Of a DNA stretch of 64,000 nucleotides, positions 9,564 through 17,623 are shown piece by piece. The position numbers and the translations under genes are program-made. The stretch covers positions 372,001 to 436,000 of the forward strand of contig VRMN01000010.1 in assembly GCA_008690995.1 (NCBI GenBank). The letters run 5' to 3'. How positions within the stretch are numbered: position 1 is the first letter of the stretch; the number at the start of each line of letters is the position of its first letter. The notes beneath the pieces are model-generated. The model worked only from the letters and a program-made list of their open reading frames with translations, was not told the DNA's origin and did not search any database. Source of the stretch: Porphyridium purpureum. Taxonomy: Eukaryota > Rhodophyta > Bangiophyceae > Porphyridiales > Porphyridiaceae.

Positions 9564-11336
9564 ATGGTGGCGACGGTAAGATGGCGCCGGCTTGTCGGGA
9601 TCGTCACAGCCTGCGTGGTTGGGATCAAGGCCGTGGAGAATGTGCGGCTGCGGTGGAAGCGGGAGAAGGAGCTGTCGCGCGCGATCGAGCGGTATGGCGC
9701 GCTGGACTCGATGGCGATGATTGGTGCTGACGGCTCCAGCGCACGCCACACTCGACACAGCGCGGTTGTGATTGGAGCGGGCGTCGCTGGCATCACAAGC
9801 GCATACGAGTTGGCGCGGCAGGGATACTCGGTGCTTGTGCTCGACGCTGCCGCGAAAGTGTCCTCGGAGTGCAGCGCCGCGCCGGCTGGTGGCATGCAGA
9901 AGATGAACCCCAATGTCGACTCCAGTATGTTTCTGGCCGTGCTCAAGTCATTTCTGCCACGTTGGTCCTCGCTTTTTCGTTGGCGCAGCGGGTCGCATGA
10001 GCAGGACGAGGACCACGGAAACCCAGAGGACCGCCCACGCCAGAATTCTCGCATGATCGCTCGTCAGAACGAATCTGTCAACGTGGCTAGCGCAGGCGCT
10101 GACCAGCAAAAAATGGTGAAGAGAGAGCGAGGCGGTGAGGAGGCCTTTCAATTTTTCCGTATTTCGCTTTGGAATACGCTCACAGATGTGCACTTTTTGC
10201 GCTGGTTCGTATGGTACGCATACAGCTCGGTGATCGAGGACGCGTGTGTGCGCGAGTACAGGCAGCGTCACATGCTTGCATTCACCTGCTGGGCCATCGA
10301 TGATTTGATTTCACTCATGAAGCACTCTCATTTTGGTACGATTGCACGGAAGGCGGGCCTTGTTCAAACAGGCGCCCTCAAGCTGCTTGACGACCCGGAA
10401 GAGTTCCAGGCACTACTTGACCGGAAAGCAGAGAATAAGCCCATCGGGTGGTCTGACGCGCGTGACATGGAGCCCACAGAGCTCATCGATCGGGCGAAGC
10501 TATTCAGTATGGAGCCCTGGCTCGCGCGATCCCGTCACGCGCGACATCTCGTCGGTGCTATTTTCCAGACACAAGCCGCGTCTGCCAACTGCGAGTCGCT
10601 CACCGAGGAAGTAGCTAAAATTGCGGTCAAGAAACACGGCGTTCAGATCGAACTGAACACTCATGTCACCGGATTCCGTGAGGAGAACAGCACCATTGTC
10701 GCCATCGAGACCTCGCGTGGCGAGATTCTGGTCGATGAAAATGTATCCGTTGTTGTATGTGCGGGCTCCTGGACACCTGTCCTCTTGCGCAAGCTGAACT
10801 TATTCGTACCGCTGTATCCGCTCAAAGGCTATAATATTGTCATGAACAGTGCGCGATACAAGGCACACGACGTGCCGAAACGAATTATCGCCGACAAGTG
10901 GACTTACGCCACGCATTTTCACAACGAGCTGCGCGTGACTTCGATCGGCGAGCTGAATGGGTGGTGCACTGATCCAGATCCCAATACTGTGCGCAGCGTC
11001 CGAAGCCAGGCCACCGCACTTTTCCCCGAGCTAGCGACACCACTTGCTGAGAGCAGCAAAGTGGTTTGTGGTTTGCGGCCCTTTGTCTTTGACGGAGTGA
11101 TGCTAACAGGCAAAGTGCGGCCATTTGAGAATCTGTACGTCAATGCTGGTCCAGGATTCAATGGCTGGAAGTGCGCATCAGGCGCAGCCAAGCTACTCGC
11201 GGCTTCAGTGATGGGAAATGCGCCCAGCAGTATTCCAATTCCGCGCGACTTTGATGCTGCGATATTTGACCCGAACGGGAGGATTGTGTATTCGAGGTGG
11301 TGGTGCTGGCTGGCCAGTCTCTGGTCGGCGCAATGA
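9564..11336 (+). CDS. FAD-dependent oxidoreductase, DAO / D-amino-acid dehydrogenase (DadA-like) family
   Basis: A 590-residue flavoprotein of the DAO superfamily (Pfam DAO), whose members oxidise D-amino or secondary amines with FAD. The dinucleotide-binding GAGVAG loop lies at 71-76, followed by the acidic strand end LVLDAA; the C-terminal substrate/FAD region has GLRPFVFDG and AGPGFNGW (528-535). The arrangement matches the small subunit of bacterial D-amino-acid dehydrogenase more than peroxisomal D-amino-acid oxidase. Before the flavin fold there are about 60 extra residues with a hydrophobic stretch (LVGIVTACVVGI), which may be a membrane or organelle signal. A hydrophilic insert of about 70 residues (roughly 130-200) interrupts the fold. 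Substrate is not readable from sequence. It is preceded by the duplicated 91-bp promoter unit. Confidence 0.85.
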   Translation: MVATVRWRRLVGIVTACVVGIKAVENVRLRWKREKELSRAIERYGALDSMAMIGADGSSARHTRHSAVVIGAGVAGITSAYELARQGYSVLVLDAAAKVSSECSAAPAGGMQKMNPNVDSSMFLAVLKSFLPRWSSLFRWRSGSHEQDEDHGNPEDRPRQNSRMIARQNESVNVASAGADQQKMVKRERGGEEAFQFFRISLWNTLTDVHFLRWFVWYAYSSVIEDACVREYRQRHMLAFTCWAIDDLISLMKHSHFGTIARKAGLVQTGALKLLDDPEEFQALLDRKAENKPIGWSDARDMEPTELIDRAKLFSMEPWLARSRHARHLVGAIFQTQAASANCESLTEEVAKIAVKKHGVQIELNTHVTGFREENSTIVAIETSRGEILVDENVSVVVCAGSWTPVLLRKLNLFVPLYPLKGYNIVMNSARYKAHDVPKRIIADKWTYATHFHNELRVTSIGELNGWCTDPDPNTVRSVRSQATALFPELATPLAESSKVVCGLRPFVFDGVMLTGKVRPFENLYVNAGPGFNGWKCASGAAKLLAASVMGNAPSSIPIPRDFDAAIFDPNGRIVYSRWWCWLASLWSAQ

Positions 11337-11468
11337 ACCCAAGGACGCGCTACACAATGAAATCGCGCTGCGTGTAATAATAGAAACAAAGGAATGTATA
11401 ACACACACCAGAAAAGTAATTCACCGGGCACCAGCTTGATCGGACGATGTTATACGCGTGATGATGGG

Positions 11469-12266
11469 TCAGATATTGAGCGTCGCAAGAAAGGCTTTAA
11501 AGTCTTGCGGCCCATCGAGCTGCGTGGGAAGCTGGTCCTTGTCAATGTGAGCGGTAAGAGCACCAGCCGAGTCGAAATCAATTTTGGCAGCCGTGCCTTG
11601 GTCCACCCATGGCGAAATGATGCTCCAAAAGCCTTTGAAAATGGACGGCGCCCGCACGATGTGTAGCTTGGCAAGGCGTTCAGGAAACGCATCCGATAAT
11701 AGTTGCAGGAGTGATTTAACCATAGACTGGTCCATAGTCTTCAATCCAAAGAAAAACAGGTCAAACACAATCGTAATTTGCTCGTGCCCGTGCTTCTGAC
11801 TCTTCTGAATCGCCAACATGATCATGTAGATTGCGAGCTGCGTTGTGCGTTCCAGGTTGCGCTTGTTTTTGTCGTAGTGCTCCACGTCGACATACAGCAC
11901 CGCTCTGCCCACTTTATCGTACCCACAAATCCAACCGAGACCAGACCTGATTTCATCCACAATGTTCTCAGCGTCCACGGGCGTGTTAGCAACGGTCCAT
12001 TTTTCGGACGTCTGCAGCAGCGCGAACGCCAGATCAACGTCATAATGTCTTGCTCTCAGAAACCGATGCAAGTCCTCATCTCGGAGCGCAGAAAATCGCG
12101 CGCTGCTCGCCACAAACCCATCTGCCTTGACCCGCAATTCAGCCAACGCTGCCTCCTCCACTTCTAGCGTTCGCTCCGACGACAACACCACCGTGCCATC
12201 TGCGTTCTTGGCGAGCGAATTGGACCGCGTGTGGCCGCGACTCAAGATCTTTGGCGTCCAGCTCAT
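11469..12266 (-). CDS. CRAL-TRIO (Sec14-like) lipid-transfer protein
   Basis: A 265-residue Sec14-type protein, which in known members binds a phosphatidylinositol or other hydrophobic ligand and moves or presents it between membranes. The CRAL-TRIO N-terminal helical region includes LRDEDLHRFLRARHYDVDLA (about 62-81), and the lipid-binding lobe covers about 105-250, with VGRAVLYVDVEHYD, ITIVFDLFFFGLK and the gate region AFPERLAKLHIVRAPSIF followed by SPWVDQGTAAKI. No GOLD domain or signal is present, so it is probably cytosolic. The length is close to a minimal Sec14 domain. It converges tail-to-tail on the DAO-family gene with a 132-bp gap and diverges from the sulfotransferase gene, sharing a promoter of only about 160 bp. 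Confidence 0.9.
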   Translation of the reverse strand: MSWTPKILSRGHTRSNSLAKNADGTVVLSSERTLEVEEAALAELRVKADGFVASSARFSALRDEDLHRFLRARHYDVDLAFALLQTSEKWTVANTPVDAENIVDEIRSGLGWICGYDKVGRAVLYVDVEHYDKNKRNLERTTQLAIYMIMLAIQKSQKHGHEQITIVFDLFFFGLKTMDQSMVKSLLQLLSDAFPERLAKLHIVRAPSIFKGFWSIISPWVDQGTAAKIDFDSAGALTAHIDKDQLPTQLDGPQDFKAFLATLNI

Positions 12267-12370
12267 TTCCCCTCCTTAACGTTGCGAACAAAAGTCCATC
12301 GACCCGGACAACACCACCTGACGGCAGCGAGGCATCGTTCGCAGGTGCTGGACGCGCTGAGGTGAACTAG

Positions 12371-12424
12371 ATGGGTATGGGCTCCTCGCCGTGGCATCAA
12401 GTGACAGAGAGACGCAGAGTGTGA
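12371..12424 (+). promoter_or_regulatory. Upstream ORF before the sulfotransferase
   Basis: ATG at 12371 opens a 17-codon frame closing with TGA at 12422-12424, five bases before the main ATG at 12430. If the transcript begins upstream of it, ribosomes would meet this start first, and reinitiation over five bases is normally poor. It may damp translation, or transcription may start inside it. Seen in sequence; the effect is inferred. Confidence 0.5.
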
Positions 12425-12429
12425 GCGCT

Positions 12430-13473
12430 ATGGCCGACGGCAAGCACAGAGGTCAACATTTTGTTGCCGTGATAGCTGCACTCGTGCTGCTGTTGCTTTG
12501 TGCACAGCGATGCGCTAGTTTGGGAGAGGTGACACGTCAGGACGCGGCACAAGATGCAGCTGTGGCTACGCCAGAGCATGTCGGGGGGCTCGAGCGCGGA
12601 CTGAACTTTACGTGCGATGGCCAGCACGCGGTGGAGTATCCTGTGGTGATCAACCTGGCGTTTGGGAAATCCGGCACCTCGAGCTTGCAGCGGACGCTGT
12701 CGTTGATGGGTTTCGGGGCGCTGCATTGGAAGGTGCCGGACGCGCTGTTCCGCAGCTTGGTCGCCACGGGCAACAGTCATTTGCTCTTGGATCGCTGGGA
12801 GACAAGCGTCGAGGACAGGAGGATGCGTCGCCCAGGAAAAACGACGCAGTTCCTTGGTCACCTGGTGCTGAACATGGTCGACTTGAACCAATCGTTGAGC
12901 ACGCTAGAGATGCTTCATCCAAAAGGCGGGCGTTATCGCGCATTCACAGAAATATCATGCGCAGAGTGGGTTGACCCGAACACCAGTATGTGCGTTTTGC
13001 CGCAGGTCTCGCATGTCAGTGGTCTGGCGCGCTGCAACCCCCAGGCCAAGTTTGTGCTGACGAAACGCGACTTTGATAGCCACATTGACAGCATGGTGCG
13101 GTGGAGGGACATGGCGACGCGCTTTTCCCAATGTGTTGGAATCGAGCATCCGGGCGAGGACTTTAATCAGTCACTGATGCACTGGATGCAAGATGCGTAC
13201 GTGAACGCCAAGTTCATTCTGAAGCAGTACGGCCTTTCGCTCTTGGAGCTGGACGTCGCGTCAGATCCGTTGTCAAAACTCGTATGGCACCTATTTCCTG
13301 ACGGCCGTTTGCCGCCGGATGTCATGAGCGTCCTCAAGCGGAGCAATAACCGCTTCCCGCACGAGAATCATAATGATGGCCACCTTTTTGAAGATGCCAG
13401 ACAGAGAGACCGCGAGCGCGAAAAAAATGCAGCAGCACGACAAAGTGAAGCGCGCCGAAGGATAAAAAAATAA
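12430..13473 (+). CDS. Membrane-anchored sulfotransferase
   Basis: A 347-residue PAPS-dependent sulfotransferase-like protein. A short basic N-terminus is followed by one hydrophobic segment (about residues 10-27, AVIAALVLLLLC), fitting a type II Golgi anchor or signal peptide. The phosphosulfate-binding loop reads FGKSGTSSLQ (78-87), and a 3'-phosphate-binding segment reads TKRDFDSHIDSMVRW near residue 210, with the expected Arg and Ser. The C-terminus is lysine/arginine-rich and ends RRRIKK. Such enzymes sulfate glycans; in a red alga the likely substrate is cell-surface polysaccharide, which is inference. The in-frame extension to 12391 uses GTG, so the ATG at 12430 is chosen. It meets the trehalose-phosphatase gene tail-to-tail with 22 bp between stop codons. 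Confidence 0.8.
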   Translation: MADGKHRGQHFVAVIAALVLLLLCAQRCASLGEVTRQDAAQDAAVATPEHVGGLERGLNFTCDGQHAVEYPVVINLAFGKSGTSSLQRTLSLMGFGALHWKVPDALFRSLVATGNSHLLLDRWETSVEDRRMRRPGKTTQFLGHLVLNMVDLNQSLSTLEMLHPKGGRYRAFTEISCAEWVDPNTSMCVLPQVSHVSGLARCNPQAKFVLTKRDFDSHIDSMVRWRDMATRFSQCVGIEHPGEDFNQSLMHWMQDAYVNAKFILKQYGLSLLELDVASDPLSKLVWHLFPDGRLPPDVMSVLKRSNNRFPHENHNDGHLFEDARQRDREREKNAAARQSEARRRIKK

Positions 13474-13495
13474 GTGCGGGTACGCACTCCAATAT

Positions 13496-14557
13496 TCAGT
13501 CCCAGGCATTCGCCCGTACAAAGGAGTCATCGTAAAGCAGGCGCTCGAGAAAGGCATGTACTTGCTTTGGATCGTGCAAGGTAAAGTCTGCATGCGTGGA
13601 TATTCTGGTCGTGTCCACGTGCGGATCATGCACGACGATACTCAATCCCGTTTTCGTGCGACGAATGTATGAAAAGGCGTCCTCGTCTGTCACGTCATCA
13701 CCTATATACAAGGGGAAGCATTGTACTGGATCCGAGTTGGTCTTCGCATCGCGCGCGCTCATAGCTGAAACTTGGGCACCGTGCGTAGCCACGTGATTCA
13801 ACAGAAACTCCACAGCATAACCCTTATCCCAATCAATGCGCGGGCGTATCTCCGCCACCATTTTGCCTTCTGCTCTTCGTAGTTTCGGCAGCTCAGAGAG
13901 CACCAACGAATCAATGGCCTGAAGCAGCTCTGGCACGCGGCTCGGCTCGTTTGCAGGCAAGCTTCCGAGATACTGCCGATAATGGACGCTCAGGCTAAAT
14001 ACATTATCTTCGATCAAAAGCTCTGGTACCATGTGTAATCCAGGAAGCACCGAGTCTTTGAGCAGAGCTGCGGCCTTCTGCAAGGCCGGTAAACAATCCT
14101 CCGCTGCGCAATAGTACAGCGCGCGGCTCTTATCAATGGCGCGCCCTCCGCAAGCAGTTCGGTCGGTGCCGTTTTGCTGCTCAGACCCTGCATCCGATGC
14201 TTGCGCGCCGCTGAACGCAAAGGGCCCTGCAATTTCAAAGCCATGCGAGCCGGCGTAATACACCGAATCCAGCTGCACAAACTGATACAACTTGATGAGC
14301 GAGCGGCCAGACACGACAGCGACGGGGAAGAAACGCGCGAGCGCACGCAGCAGGTCTCGCGTCTCCTCTGAAATGTGCGCGGCGCTCGGGTCCTGGACAA
14401 TGGGCGCCAAGGTGCCGTCGTAATCCACCATCAAGTAAATCTGCTTTCCGCGGCAACGCTCCTTCAACAGCTGCATCTGCTTTTCTTCCAGCGCGTGCGC
14501 TAATGTGCCCACATCCCGCGCTTCATTCTCGCGCCCGTCTTGCGTGTCTTCGTCCAT
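13496..14557 (-). CDS. otsB-like: Trehalose-6-phosphate phosphatase (HAD family)
   Basis: A 353-residue HAD-superfamily phosphatase that dephosphorylates trehalose-6-phosphate to trehalose, or a close sugar phosphate. Motif I is DYDGTLAPI (D45 and D47 catalytic), motif II is VVSGRSL, the conserved Lys is in DKGYAVEFLL, and motif IV is GDDVTDEDAF, the hallmark of the OtsB/TPP branch. There is no fused TPS domain. The first 35 residues are acidic and disordered, without a clear targeting signal. The frame extends upstream only to a GTG, so the ATG at 14557 is used. A dense cluster of GATGAC/GTCATC elements lies about 200-330 bp upstream. Trehalose or related compatible-solute metabolism is expected; red algae also make other glycosides, so the exact substrate needs assay. 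Confidence 0.88.
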   Translation of the reverse strand: MDEDTQDGRENEARDVGTLAHALEEKQMQLLKERCRGKQIYLMVDYDGTLAPIVQDPSAAHISEETRDLLRALARFFPVAVVSGRSLIKLYQFVQLDSVYYAGSHGFEIAGPFAFSGAQASDAGSEQQNGTDRTACGGRAIDKSRALYYCAAEDCLPALQKAAALLKDSVLPGLHMVPELLIEDNVFSLSVHYRQYLGSLPANEPSRVPELLQAIDSLVLSELPKLRRAEGKMVAEIRPRIDWDKGYAVEFLLNHVATHGAQVSAMSARDAKTNSDPVQCFPLYIGDDVTDEDAFSYIRRTKTGLSIVVHDPHVDTTRISTHADFTLHDPKQVHAFLERLLYDDSFVRANAWD

Positions 14558-14769
14558 GGTCTTTCTTGTCCTCGTGTTGTTGTCGTCGTTTGTCGTCGTT
14601 TGTCGTTGTCGTCGTGTCTTCTCCCAGTCAGACACTCAGTCACTCCTGTCCATCCTTCCCCCAAAATTATCTCCCATCGCTGCCCCCTCCTTTTTTTCTC
14701 GAATAAATTCCCGCAAAATATGCTTAAAAGGCATTGAAAAATCACAGAAAATAATTCCCGTTTGTTGAA

Positions 14770-14895
14770 GATGACAATGTTCAGATTGTCATCAGGGACC
14801 CTTTTAATCATGTCATAATATCATCTTTAACCTCAAACGATGTCACATTGTCATGTTTAAATGATTTATCATCTTTAAAGAGTCTCAAAGATGAC
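14770..14895. promoter_or_regulatory. Cluster of GATGAC / GTCATC elements
   Basis: A perfect 9-bp inverted repeat GATGACAAT - 6 nt - ATTGTCATC lies at 14770-14793. Further TGTCA/TGACA cores follow near 14811, 14841, 14849 and 14890. A 12-bp direct repeat TATCATCTTTAA occurs at 14819-14830 and 14867-14878, 48 bp apart. The core resembles bZIP-type half-sites, but no factor is known from the sequence. Confidence 0.6.
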
Positions 14896-16299
14896 GCCCT
14901 GCCAACAGGATTCGTCGCGCGACACAAACGAGACAACAGCGGGTTTCTGCACAAGGCGACTCGGCCAGATTGTGAGCGCACCCGCTGTGCGCGCCACGGT
15001 GCTTGGCCACTGCTGTGCGTACCGCTGTGCAAGTGCCAGCAGTCTATACCGCGACTCAAAATGCCTTGTTGAAGCGCAGGTTTATGACGTGCCTTCGTTT
15101 TGCAATTTCTGATTCCCACAGTTCAAGGTAGCTCCTGCAGAACGATGCAGCCGACTGACTCTTTTACTCGACTCCCAAGTCTAGCCTCGCCGCGCACGTG
15201 CGCATTTCGGGTGGCCGGTATATCACAAGCCGGGTCTGCTGCGCCGAAAGCTTAGGCGGCTCCTGCGACGAACCGTTCGACATGTGTCGGAAGAAGCAGT
15301 GTCCACCGAGTTGCCGTCTCGAATGAGGTGGCTGACAAAAGCGGACACGAGTGTTTGAAAAGTGTGTGCGACACCAAAGGCACAGAACTGCACGTCGAGA
15401 GAGATTGCACAAGAAACCTAAACTTGTCCAGGACAACACGCTCGCGCGTTGTTCGCCCATGCGCGAGGAAGAACAATAGTGCACTATGATACTTGGGCGC
15501 AGAATGTTCTAGCGGCAATATTTCCAAGAACAAAAAGAAGAGATGTCAGTGCAGAAAAAATCGTTTTGCCTCTTTCAAACAGTACTGAACATTGAGTGAC
15601 GCGGTCCTCCTTTGCACTGCCATCCTAACGGGCCGACCAGTGTCCAGAGGCGGACGCTATTGAGGATCAGGGTGATCCTACCTGGCGTCGACGTGAAGAG
15701 ACTGCTAGCTACCTAACAAAAACGAGAGCTGCTTTGGTGAAAAGATTGTTGACCTGTTATCTAGCATAGAATGGAATGTTCCCAAGCAAACAGGTCGGCA
15801 CACTCAGGCCTACGTCACAATGCGCATCACTGTTTCGAGTGTTCTCTGCTCATCCATCGGCAGTAGTCCGTCAAGGCTGTGCAGCCCTGCAACGCTCCTA
15901 TCACGCGCAGCACCAGCCTGAGTTCCTTCACGTTCCAGCTTGTCACTCGCAGACCAGATAGCCTGCTCATTCACCGGACGAACCGGCGAGCGGGCGAACC
16001 GACACGGCAACGGCACTTCAGACGTTCCCACATGCCGCGGCGCCACCACCGTCCCGTTCACGCGGCTGATGCGCTCAACCGCGCGCTGCACATGCGGCAA
16101 CCCGCTGGGCGCGTGGAAGGGAGTCTTCGTTGTCCGTGGCTGCCGGCAGTTGGCAGAATGGCCGCGGCATCGACTGTCGCCGCGGCTCGCAAGCGGCGAG
16201 CACGTGGCAGGAAATCGGGGCGAAGCGTTTTTTTATATTAAATTGAGCGTGGTTTACTATGAAAACCTGAATCTGGCGTGATGGTTGCTGAGCAGGAAG

Positions 16300-16302
<3 letters not shown>

Positions 16303-16330
<28 letters not shown>
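16303..16330 (+). repeat. (AG)14 microsatellite
   Basis: Twenty-eight bases of pure AG, about 190 bp before the carrier start codon. Similar purine/pyrimidine tracts precede the UBX, glycosyltransferase and EF-hand genes, always pyrimidine- or purine-rich on one strand close to the start. Confidence 0.95.
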
Positions 16331-16335
<5 letters not shown>

Positions 16336-16516
16336 AGGAGTAAGAGCAAGTAGAGGTTGACGAGGCGGGAGTGAGCAGTACAAAAGCGCGTCCAGTCGTA
16401 CGTGCGGCGCTGAGATCGGGTGGTAATTGCTTCCGGTGTCTTGTTGTGCGGAGGTTTGTGTTTGGGGGATCCCGGACGCGAGGAAGCTCGGGCGCTTGGT
16501 GCCAACCTGTCATCCA

Positions 16517-17596
16517 ATGCAGAGACTGTTTGTGTACAGTCGCAAAGAAGAGCATGCAGCTGCGGCAGCCGCGCCCGCTCCGCAGCTGCCGTTGTGGAGG
16601 AAGCTGATCTACTCGGGCGTGTCTGGCGCTATAGCGACAACATGCATTTATCCGCTCGACTTTGTCAAGACGCAGCTCCAAGATCAGCGCGGCGACACAT
16701 CGGCGGGTGGTCGGGCGGCGCCGCCTCCTGCAGGTGTGAAGAGCACGAGCAATGGTACCGGCACTGCACCGTCGCATAGGATACCTCACGCACAGCCTCC
16801 AAAGTATACCGGGCCGCTGGACTGTGCACGCAAGATCGTACAAGCCGACGGATTGATGGGGCTGTATCGCGGCTGGCCACCAAACGTCATTCTGGTGATG
16901 CCGGAGAAGGCGCTCAAGATCACCGCGAATGACTACTTCCGCTCTGTGCTGGCGCCGGCCGACGGCAGCACGCCCAGTATGGGGCGCCAAATGCTGGCCG
17001 GCGCGCTTGCTGGATTCATTCAAGTGTTTGTGACCAACCCGATGGAGCTGCTGAAGATCCAGGGCGCGACCATGAAGAAGAAGTTTGCCGCGGGCGAAAT
17101 TTCACACATGAAGAGCTATTCGCAGCTGGCCGGCGAGCTCGGTATGATGGGACTATACACGGGCGTCGTGTCGACGTGGATGAGAGACGTGCCTTTCTCC
17201 CTCATCTACTTCCCCCTCTACTTTGAAGCAACTCAGCGGATCAAGGCAAAAGCCGCCGCGCTTGATCGCAATATGTCTGTGACCGCTACGGCACTCATCG
17301 CTGGAACTGTGGCCGGAACATTTGGAGCCGGGCTCACAACGCCACTGGATGTGATCAAAACGCGGGTGCATTCGCAAGCACTGGCGAGCCGCGCTGCAGC
17401 CGGCGGCTCGCAGCCAAGCTTGGGTGCCTTCCTAGTCCGCGAGGTCGCACTGATCCGTACCAATTTTGTTGAGATTTTGCGCACCGAAGGGCCAACGGCG
17501 TTTTTCAAGGGCGTAGTTCCGCGCGTCCTCATCATCAGTCCTCTGTTCGGTATCACGATGACCGCGTACGAGAACTTTGTCAAAGTGTTTGGGTAA
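16517..17596 (+). CDS. Mitochondrial solute carrier (SLC25), glutamate-carrier type
   Basis: A 359-residue inner-mitochondrial-membrane carrier with the three-fold repeat of the family. The signature P-x-[DE]-x-x-[KR] occurs as YPLDFVKTQ, NPMELLKIQ and TPLDVIKTR, one per repeat, followed by the expected glycine-rich second helices (for example MGLYRGW, FFKGVVPR). The second signature NPMELLKIQ resembles that of mitochondrial glutamate and aspartate/glutamate carriers, so glutamate/H+ symport is the best guess. No N-terminal EF-hands are present, which argues against a full calcium-regulated carrier. The first 30 residues are Ala/Pro-rich. Upstream in-frame codons reach only a TTG, so the ATG at 16517 is used. 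It ends 27 bp from the PEX3 gene, tail-to-tail. Confidence 0.92.
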   Translation: MQRLFVYSRKEEHAAAAAAPAPQLPLWRKLIYSGVSGAIATTCIYPLDFVKTQLQDQRGDTSAGGRAAPPPAGVKSTSNGTGTAPSHRIPHAQPPKYTGPLDCARKIVQADGLMGLYRGWPPNVILVMPEKALKITANDYFRSVLAPADGSTPSMGRQMLAGALAGFIQVFVTNPMELLKIQGATMKKKFAAGEISHMKSYSQLAGELGMMGLYTGVVSTWMRDVPFSLIYFPLYFEATQRIKAKAAALDRNMSVTATALIAGTVAGTFGAGLTTPLDVIKTRVHSQALASRAAAGGSQPSLGAFLVREVALIRTNFVEILRTEGPTAFFKGVVPRVLIISPLFGITMTAYENFVKVFG

Positions 17597-17623
17597 GAGG
17601 CTCATTCGCATGTCTGCTTCGAT

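Larger units (their letters stand above)
14558..16516. other. Two-kb intergenic region with GATGAC cluster and (AG)n tract
   Basis: Lies head-to-head between the trehalose-phosphatase and carrier genes. Next to the phosphatase start is a GTCGTT-type simple repeat (about 14576-14617). The GATGAC/GTCATC cluster lies at 14770-14895. From 14900 to 16290 I find no frame with a credible start or domain. A 28-bp (AG)14 tract lies at 16303-16330, probably in the carrier 5' leader. Confidence 0.45.

Noticed and set aside
16238-17023. 261-codon frame antisense to the carrier gene
   Set aside because: Shadow of the carrier reading frame; composed of Arg/Ser/Leu low complexity.
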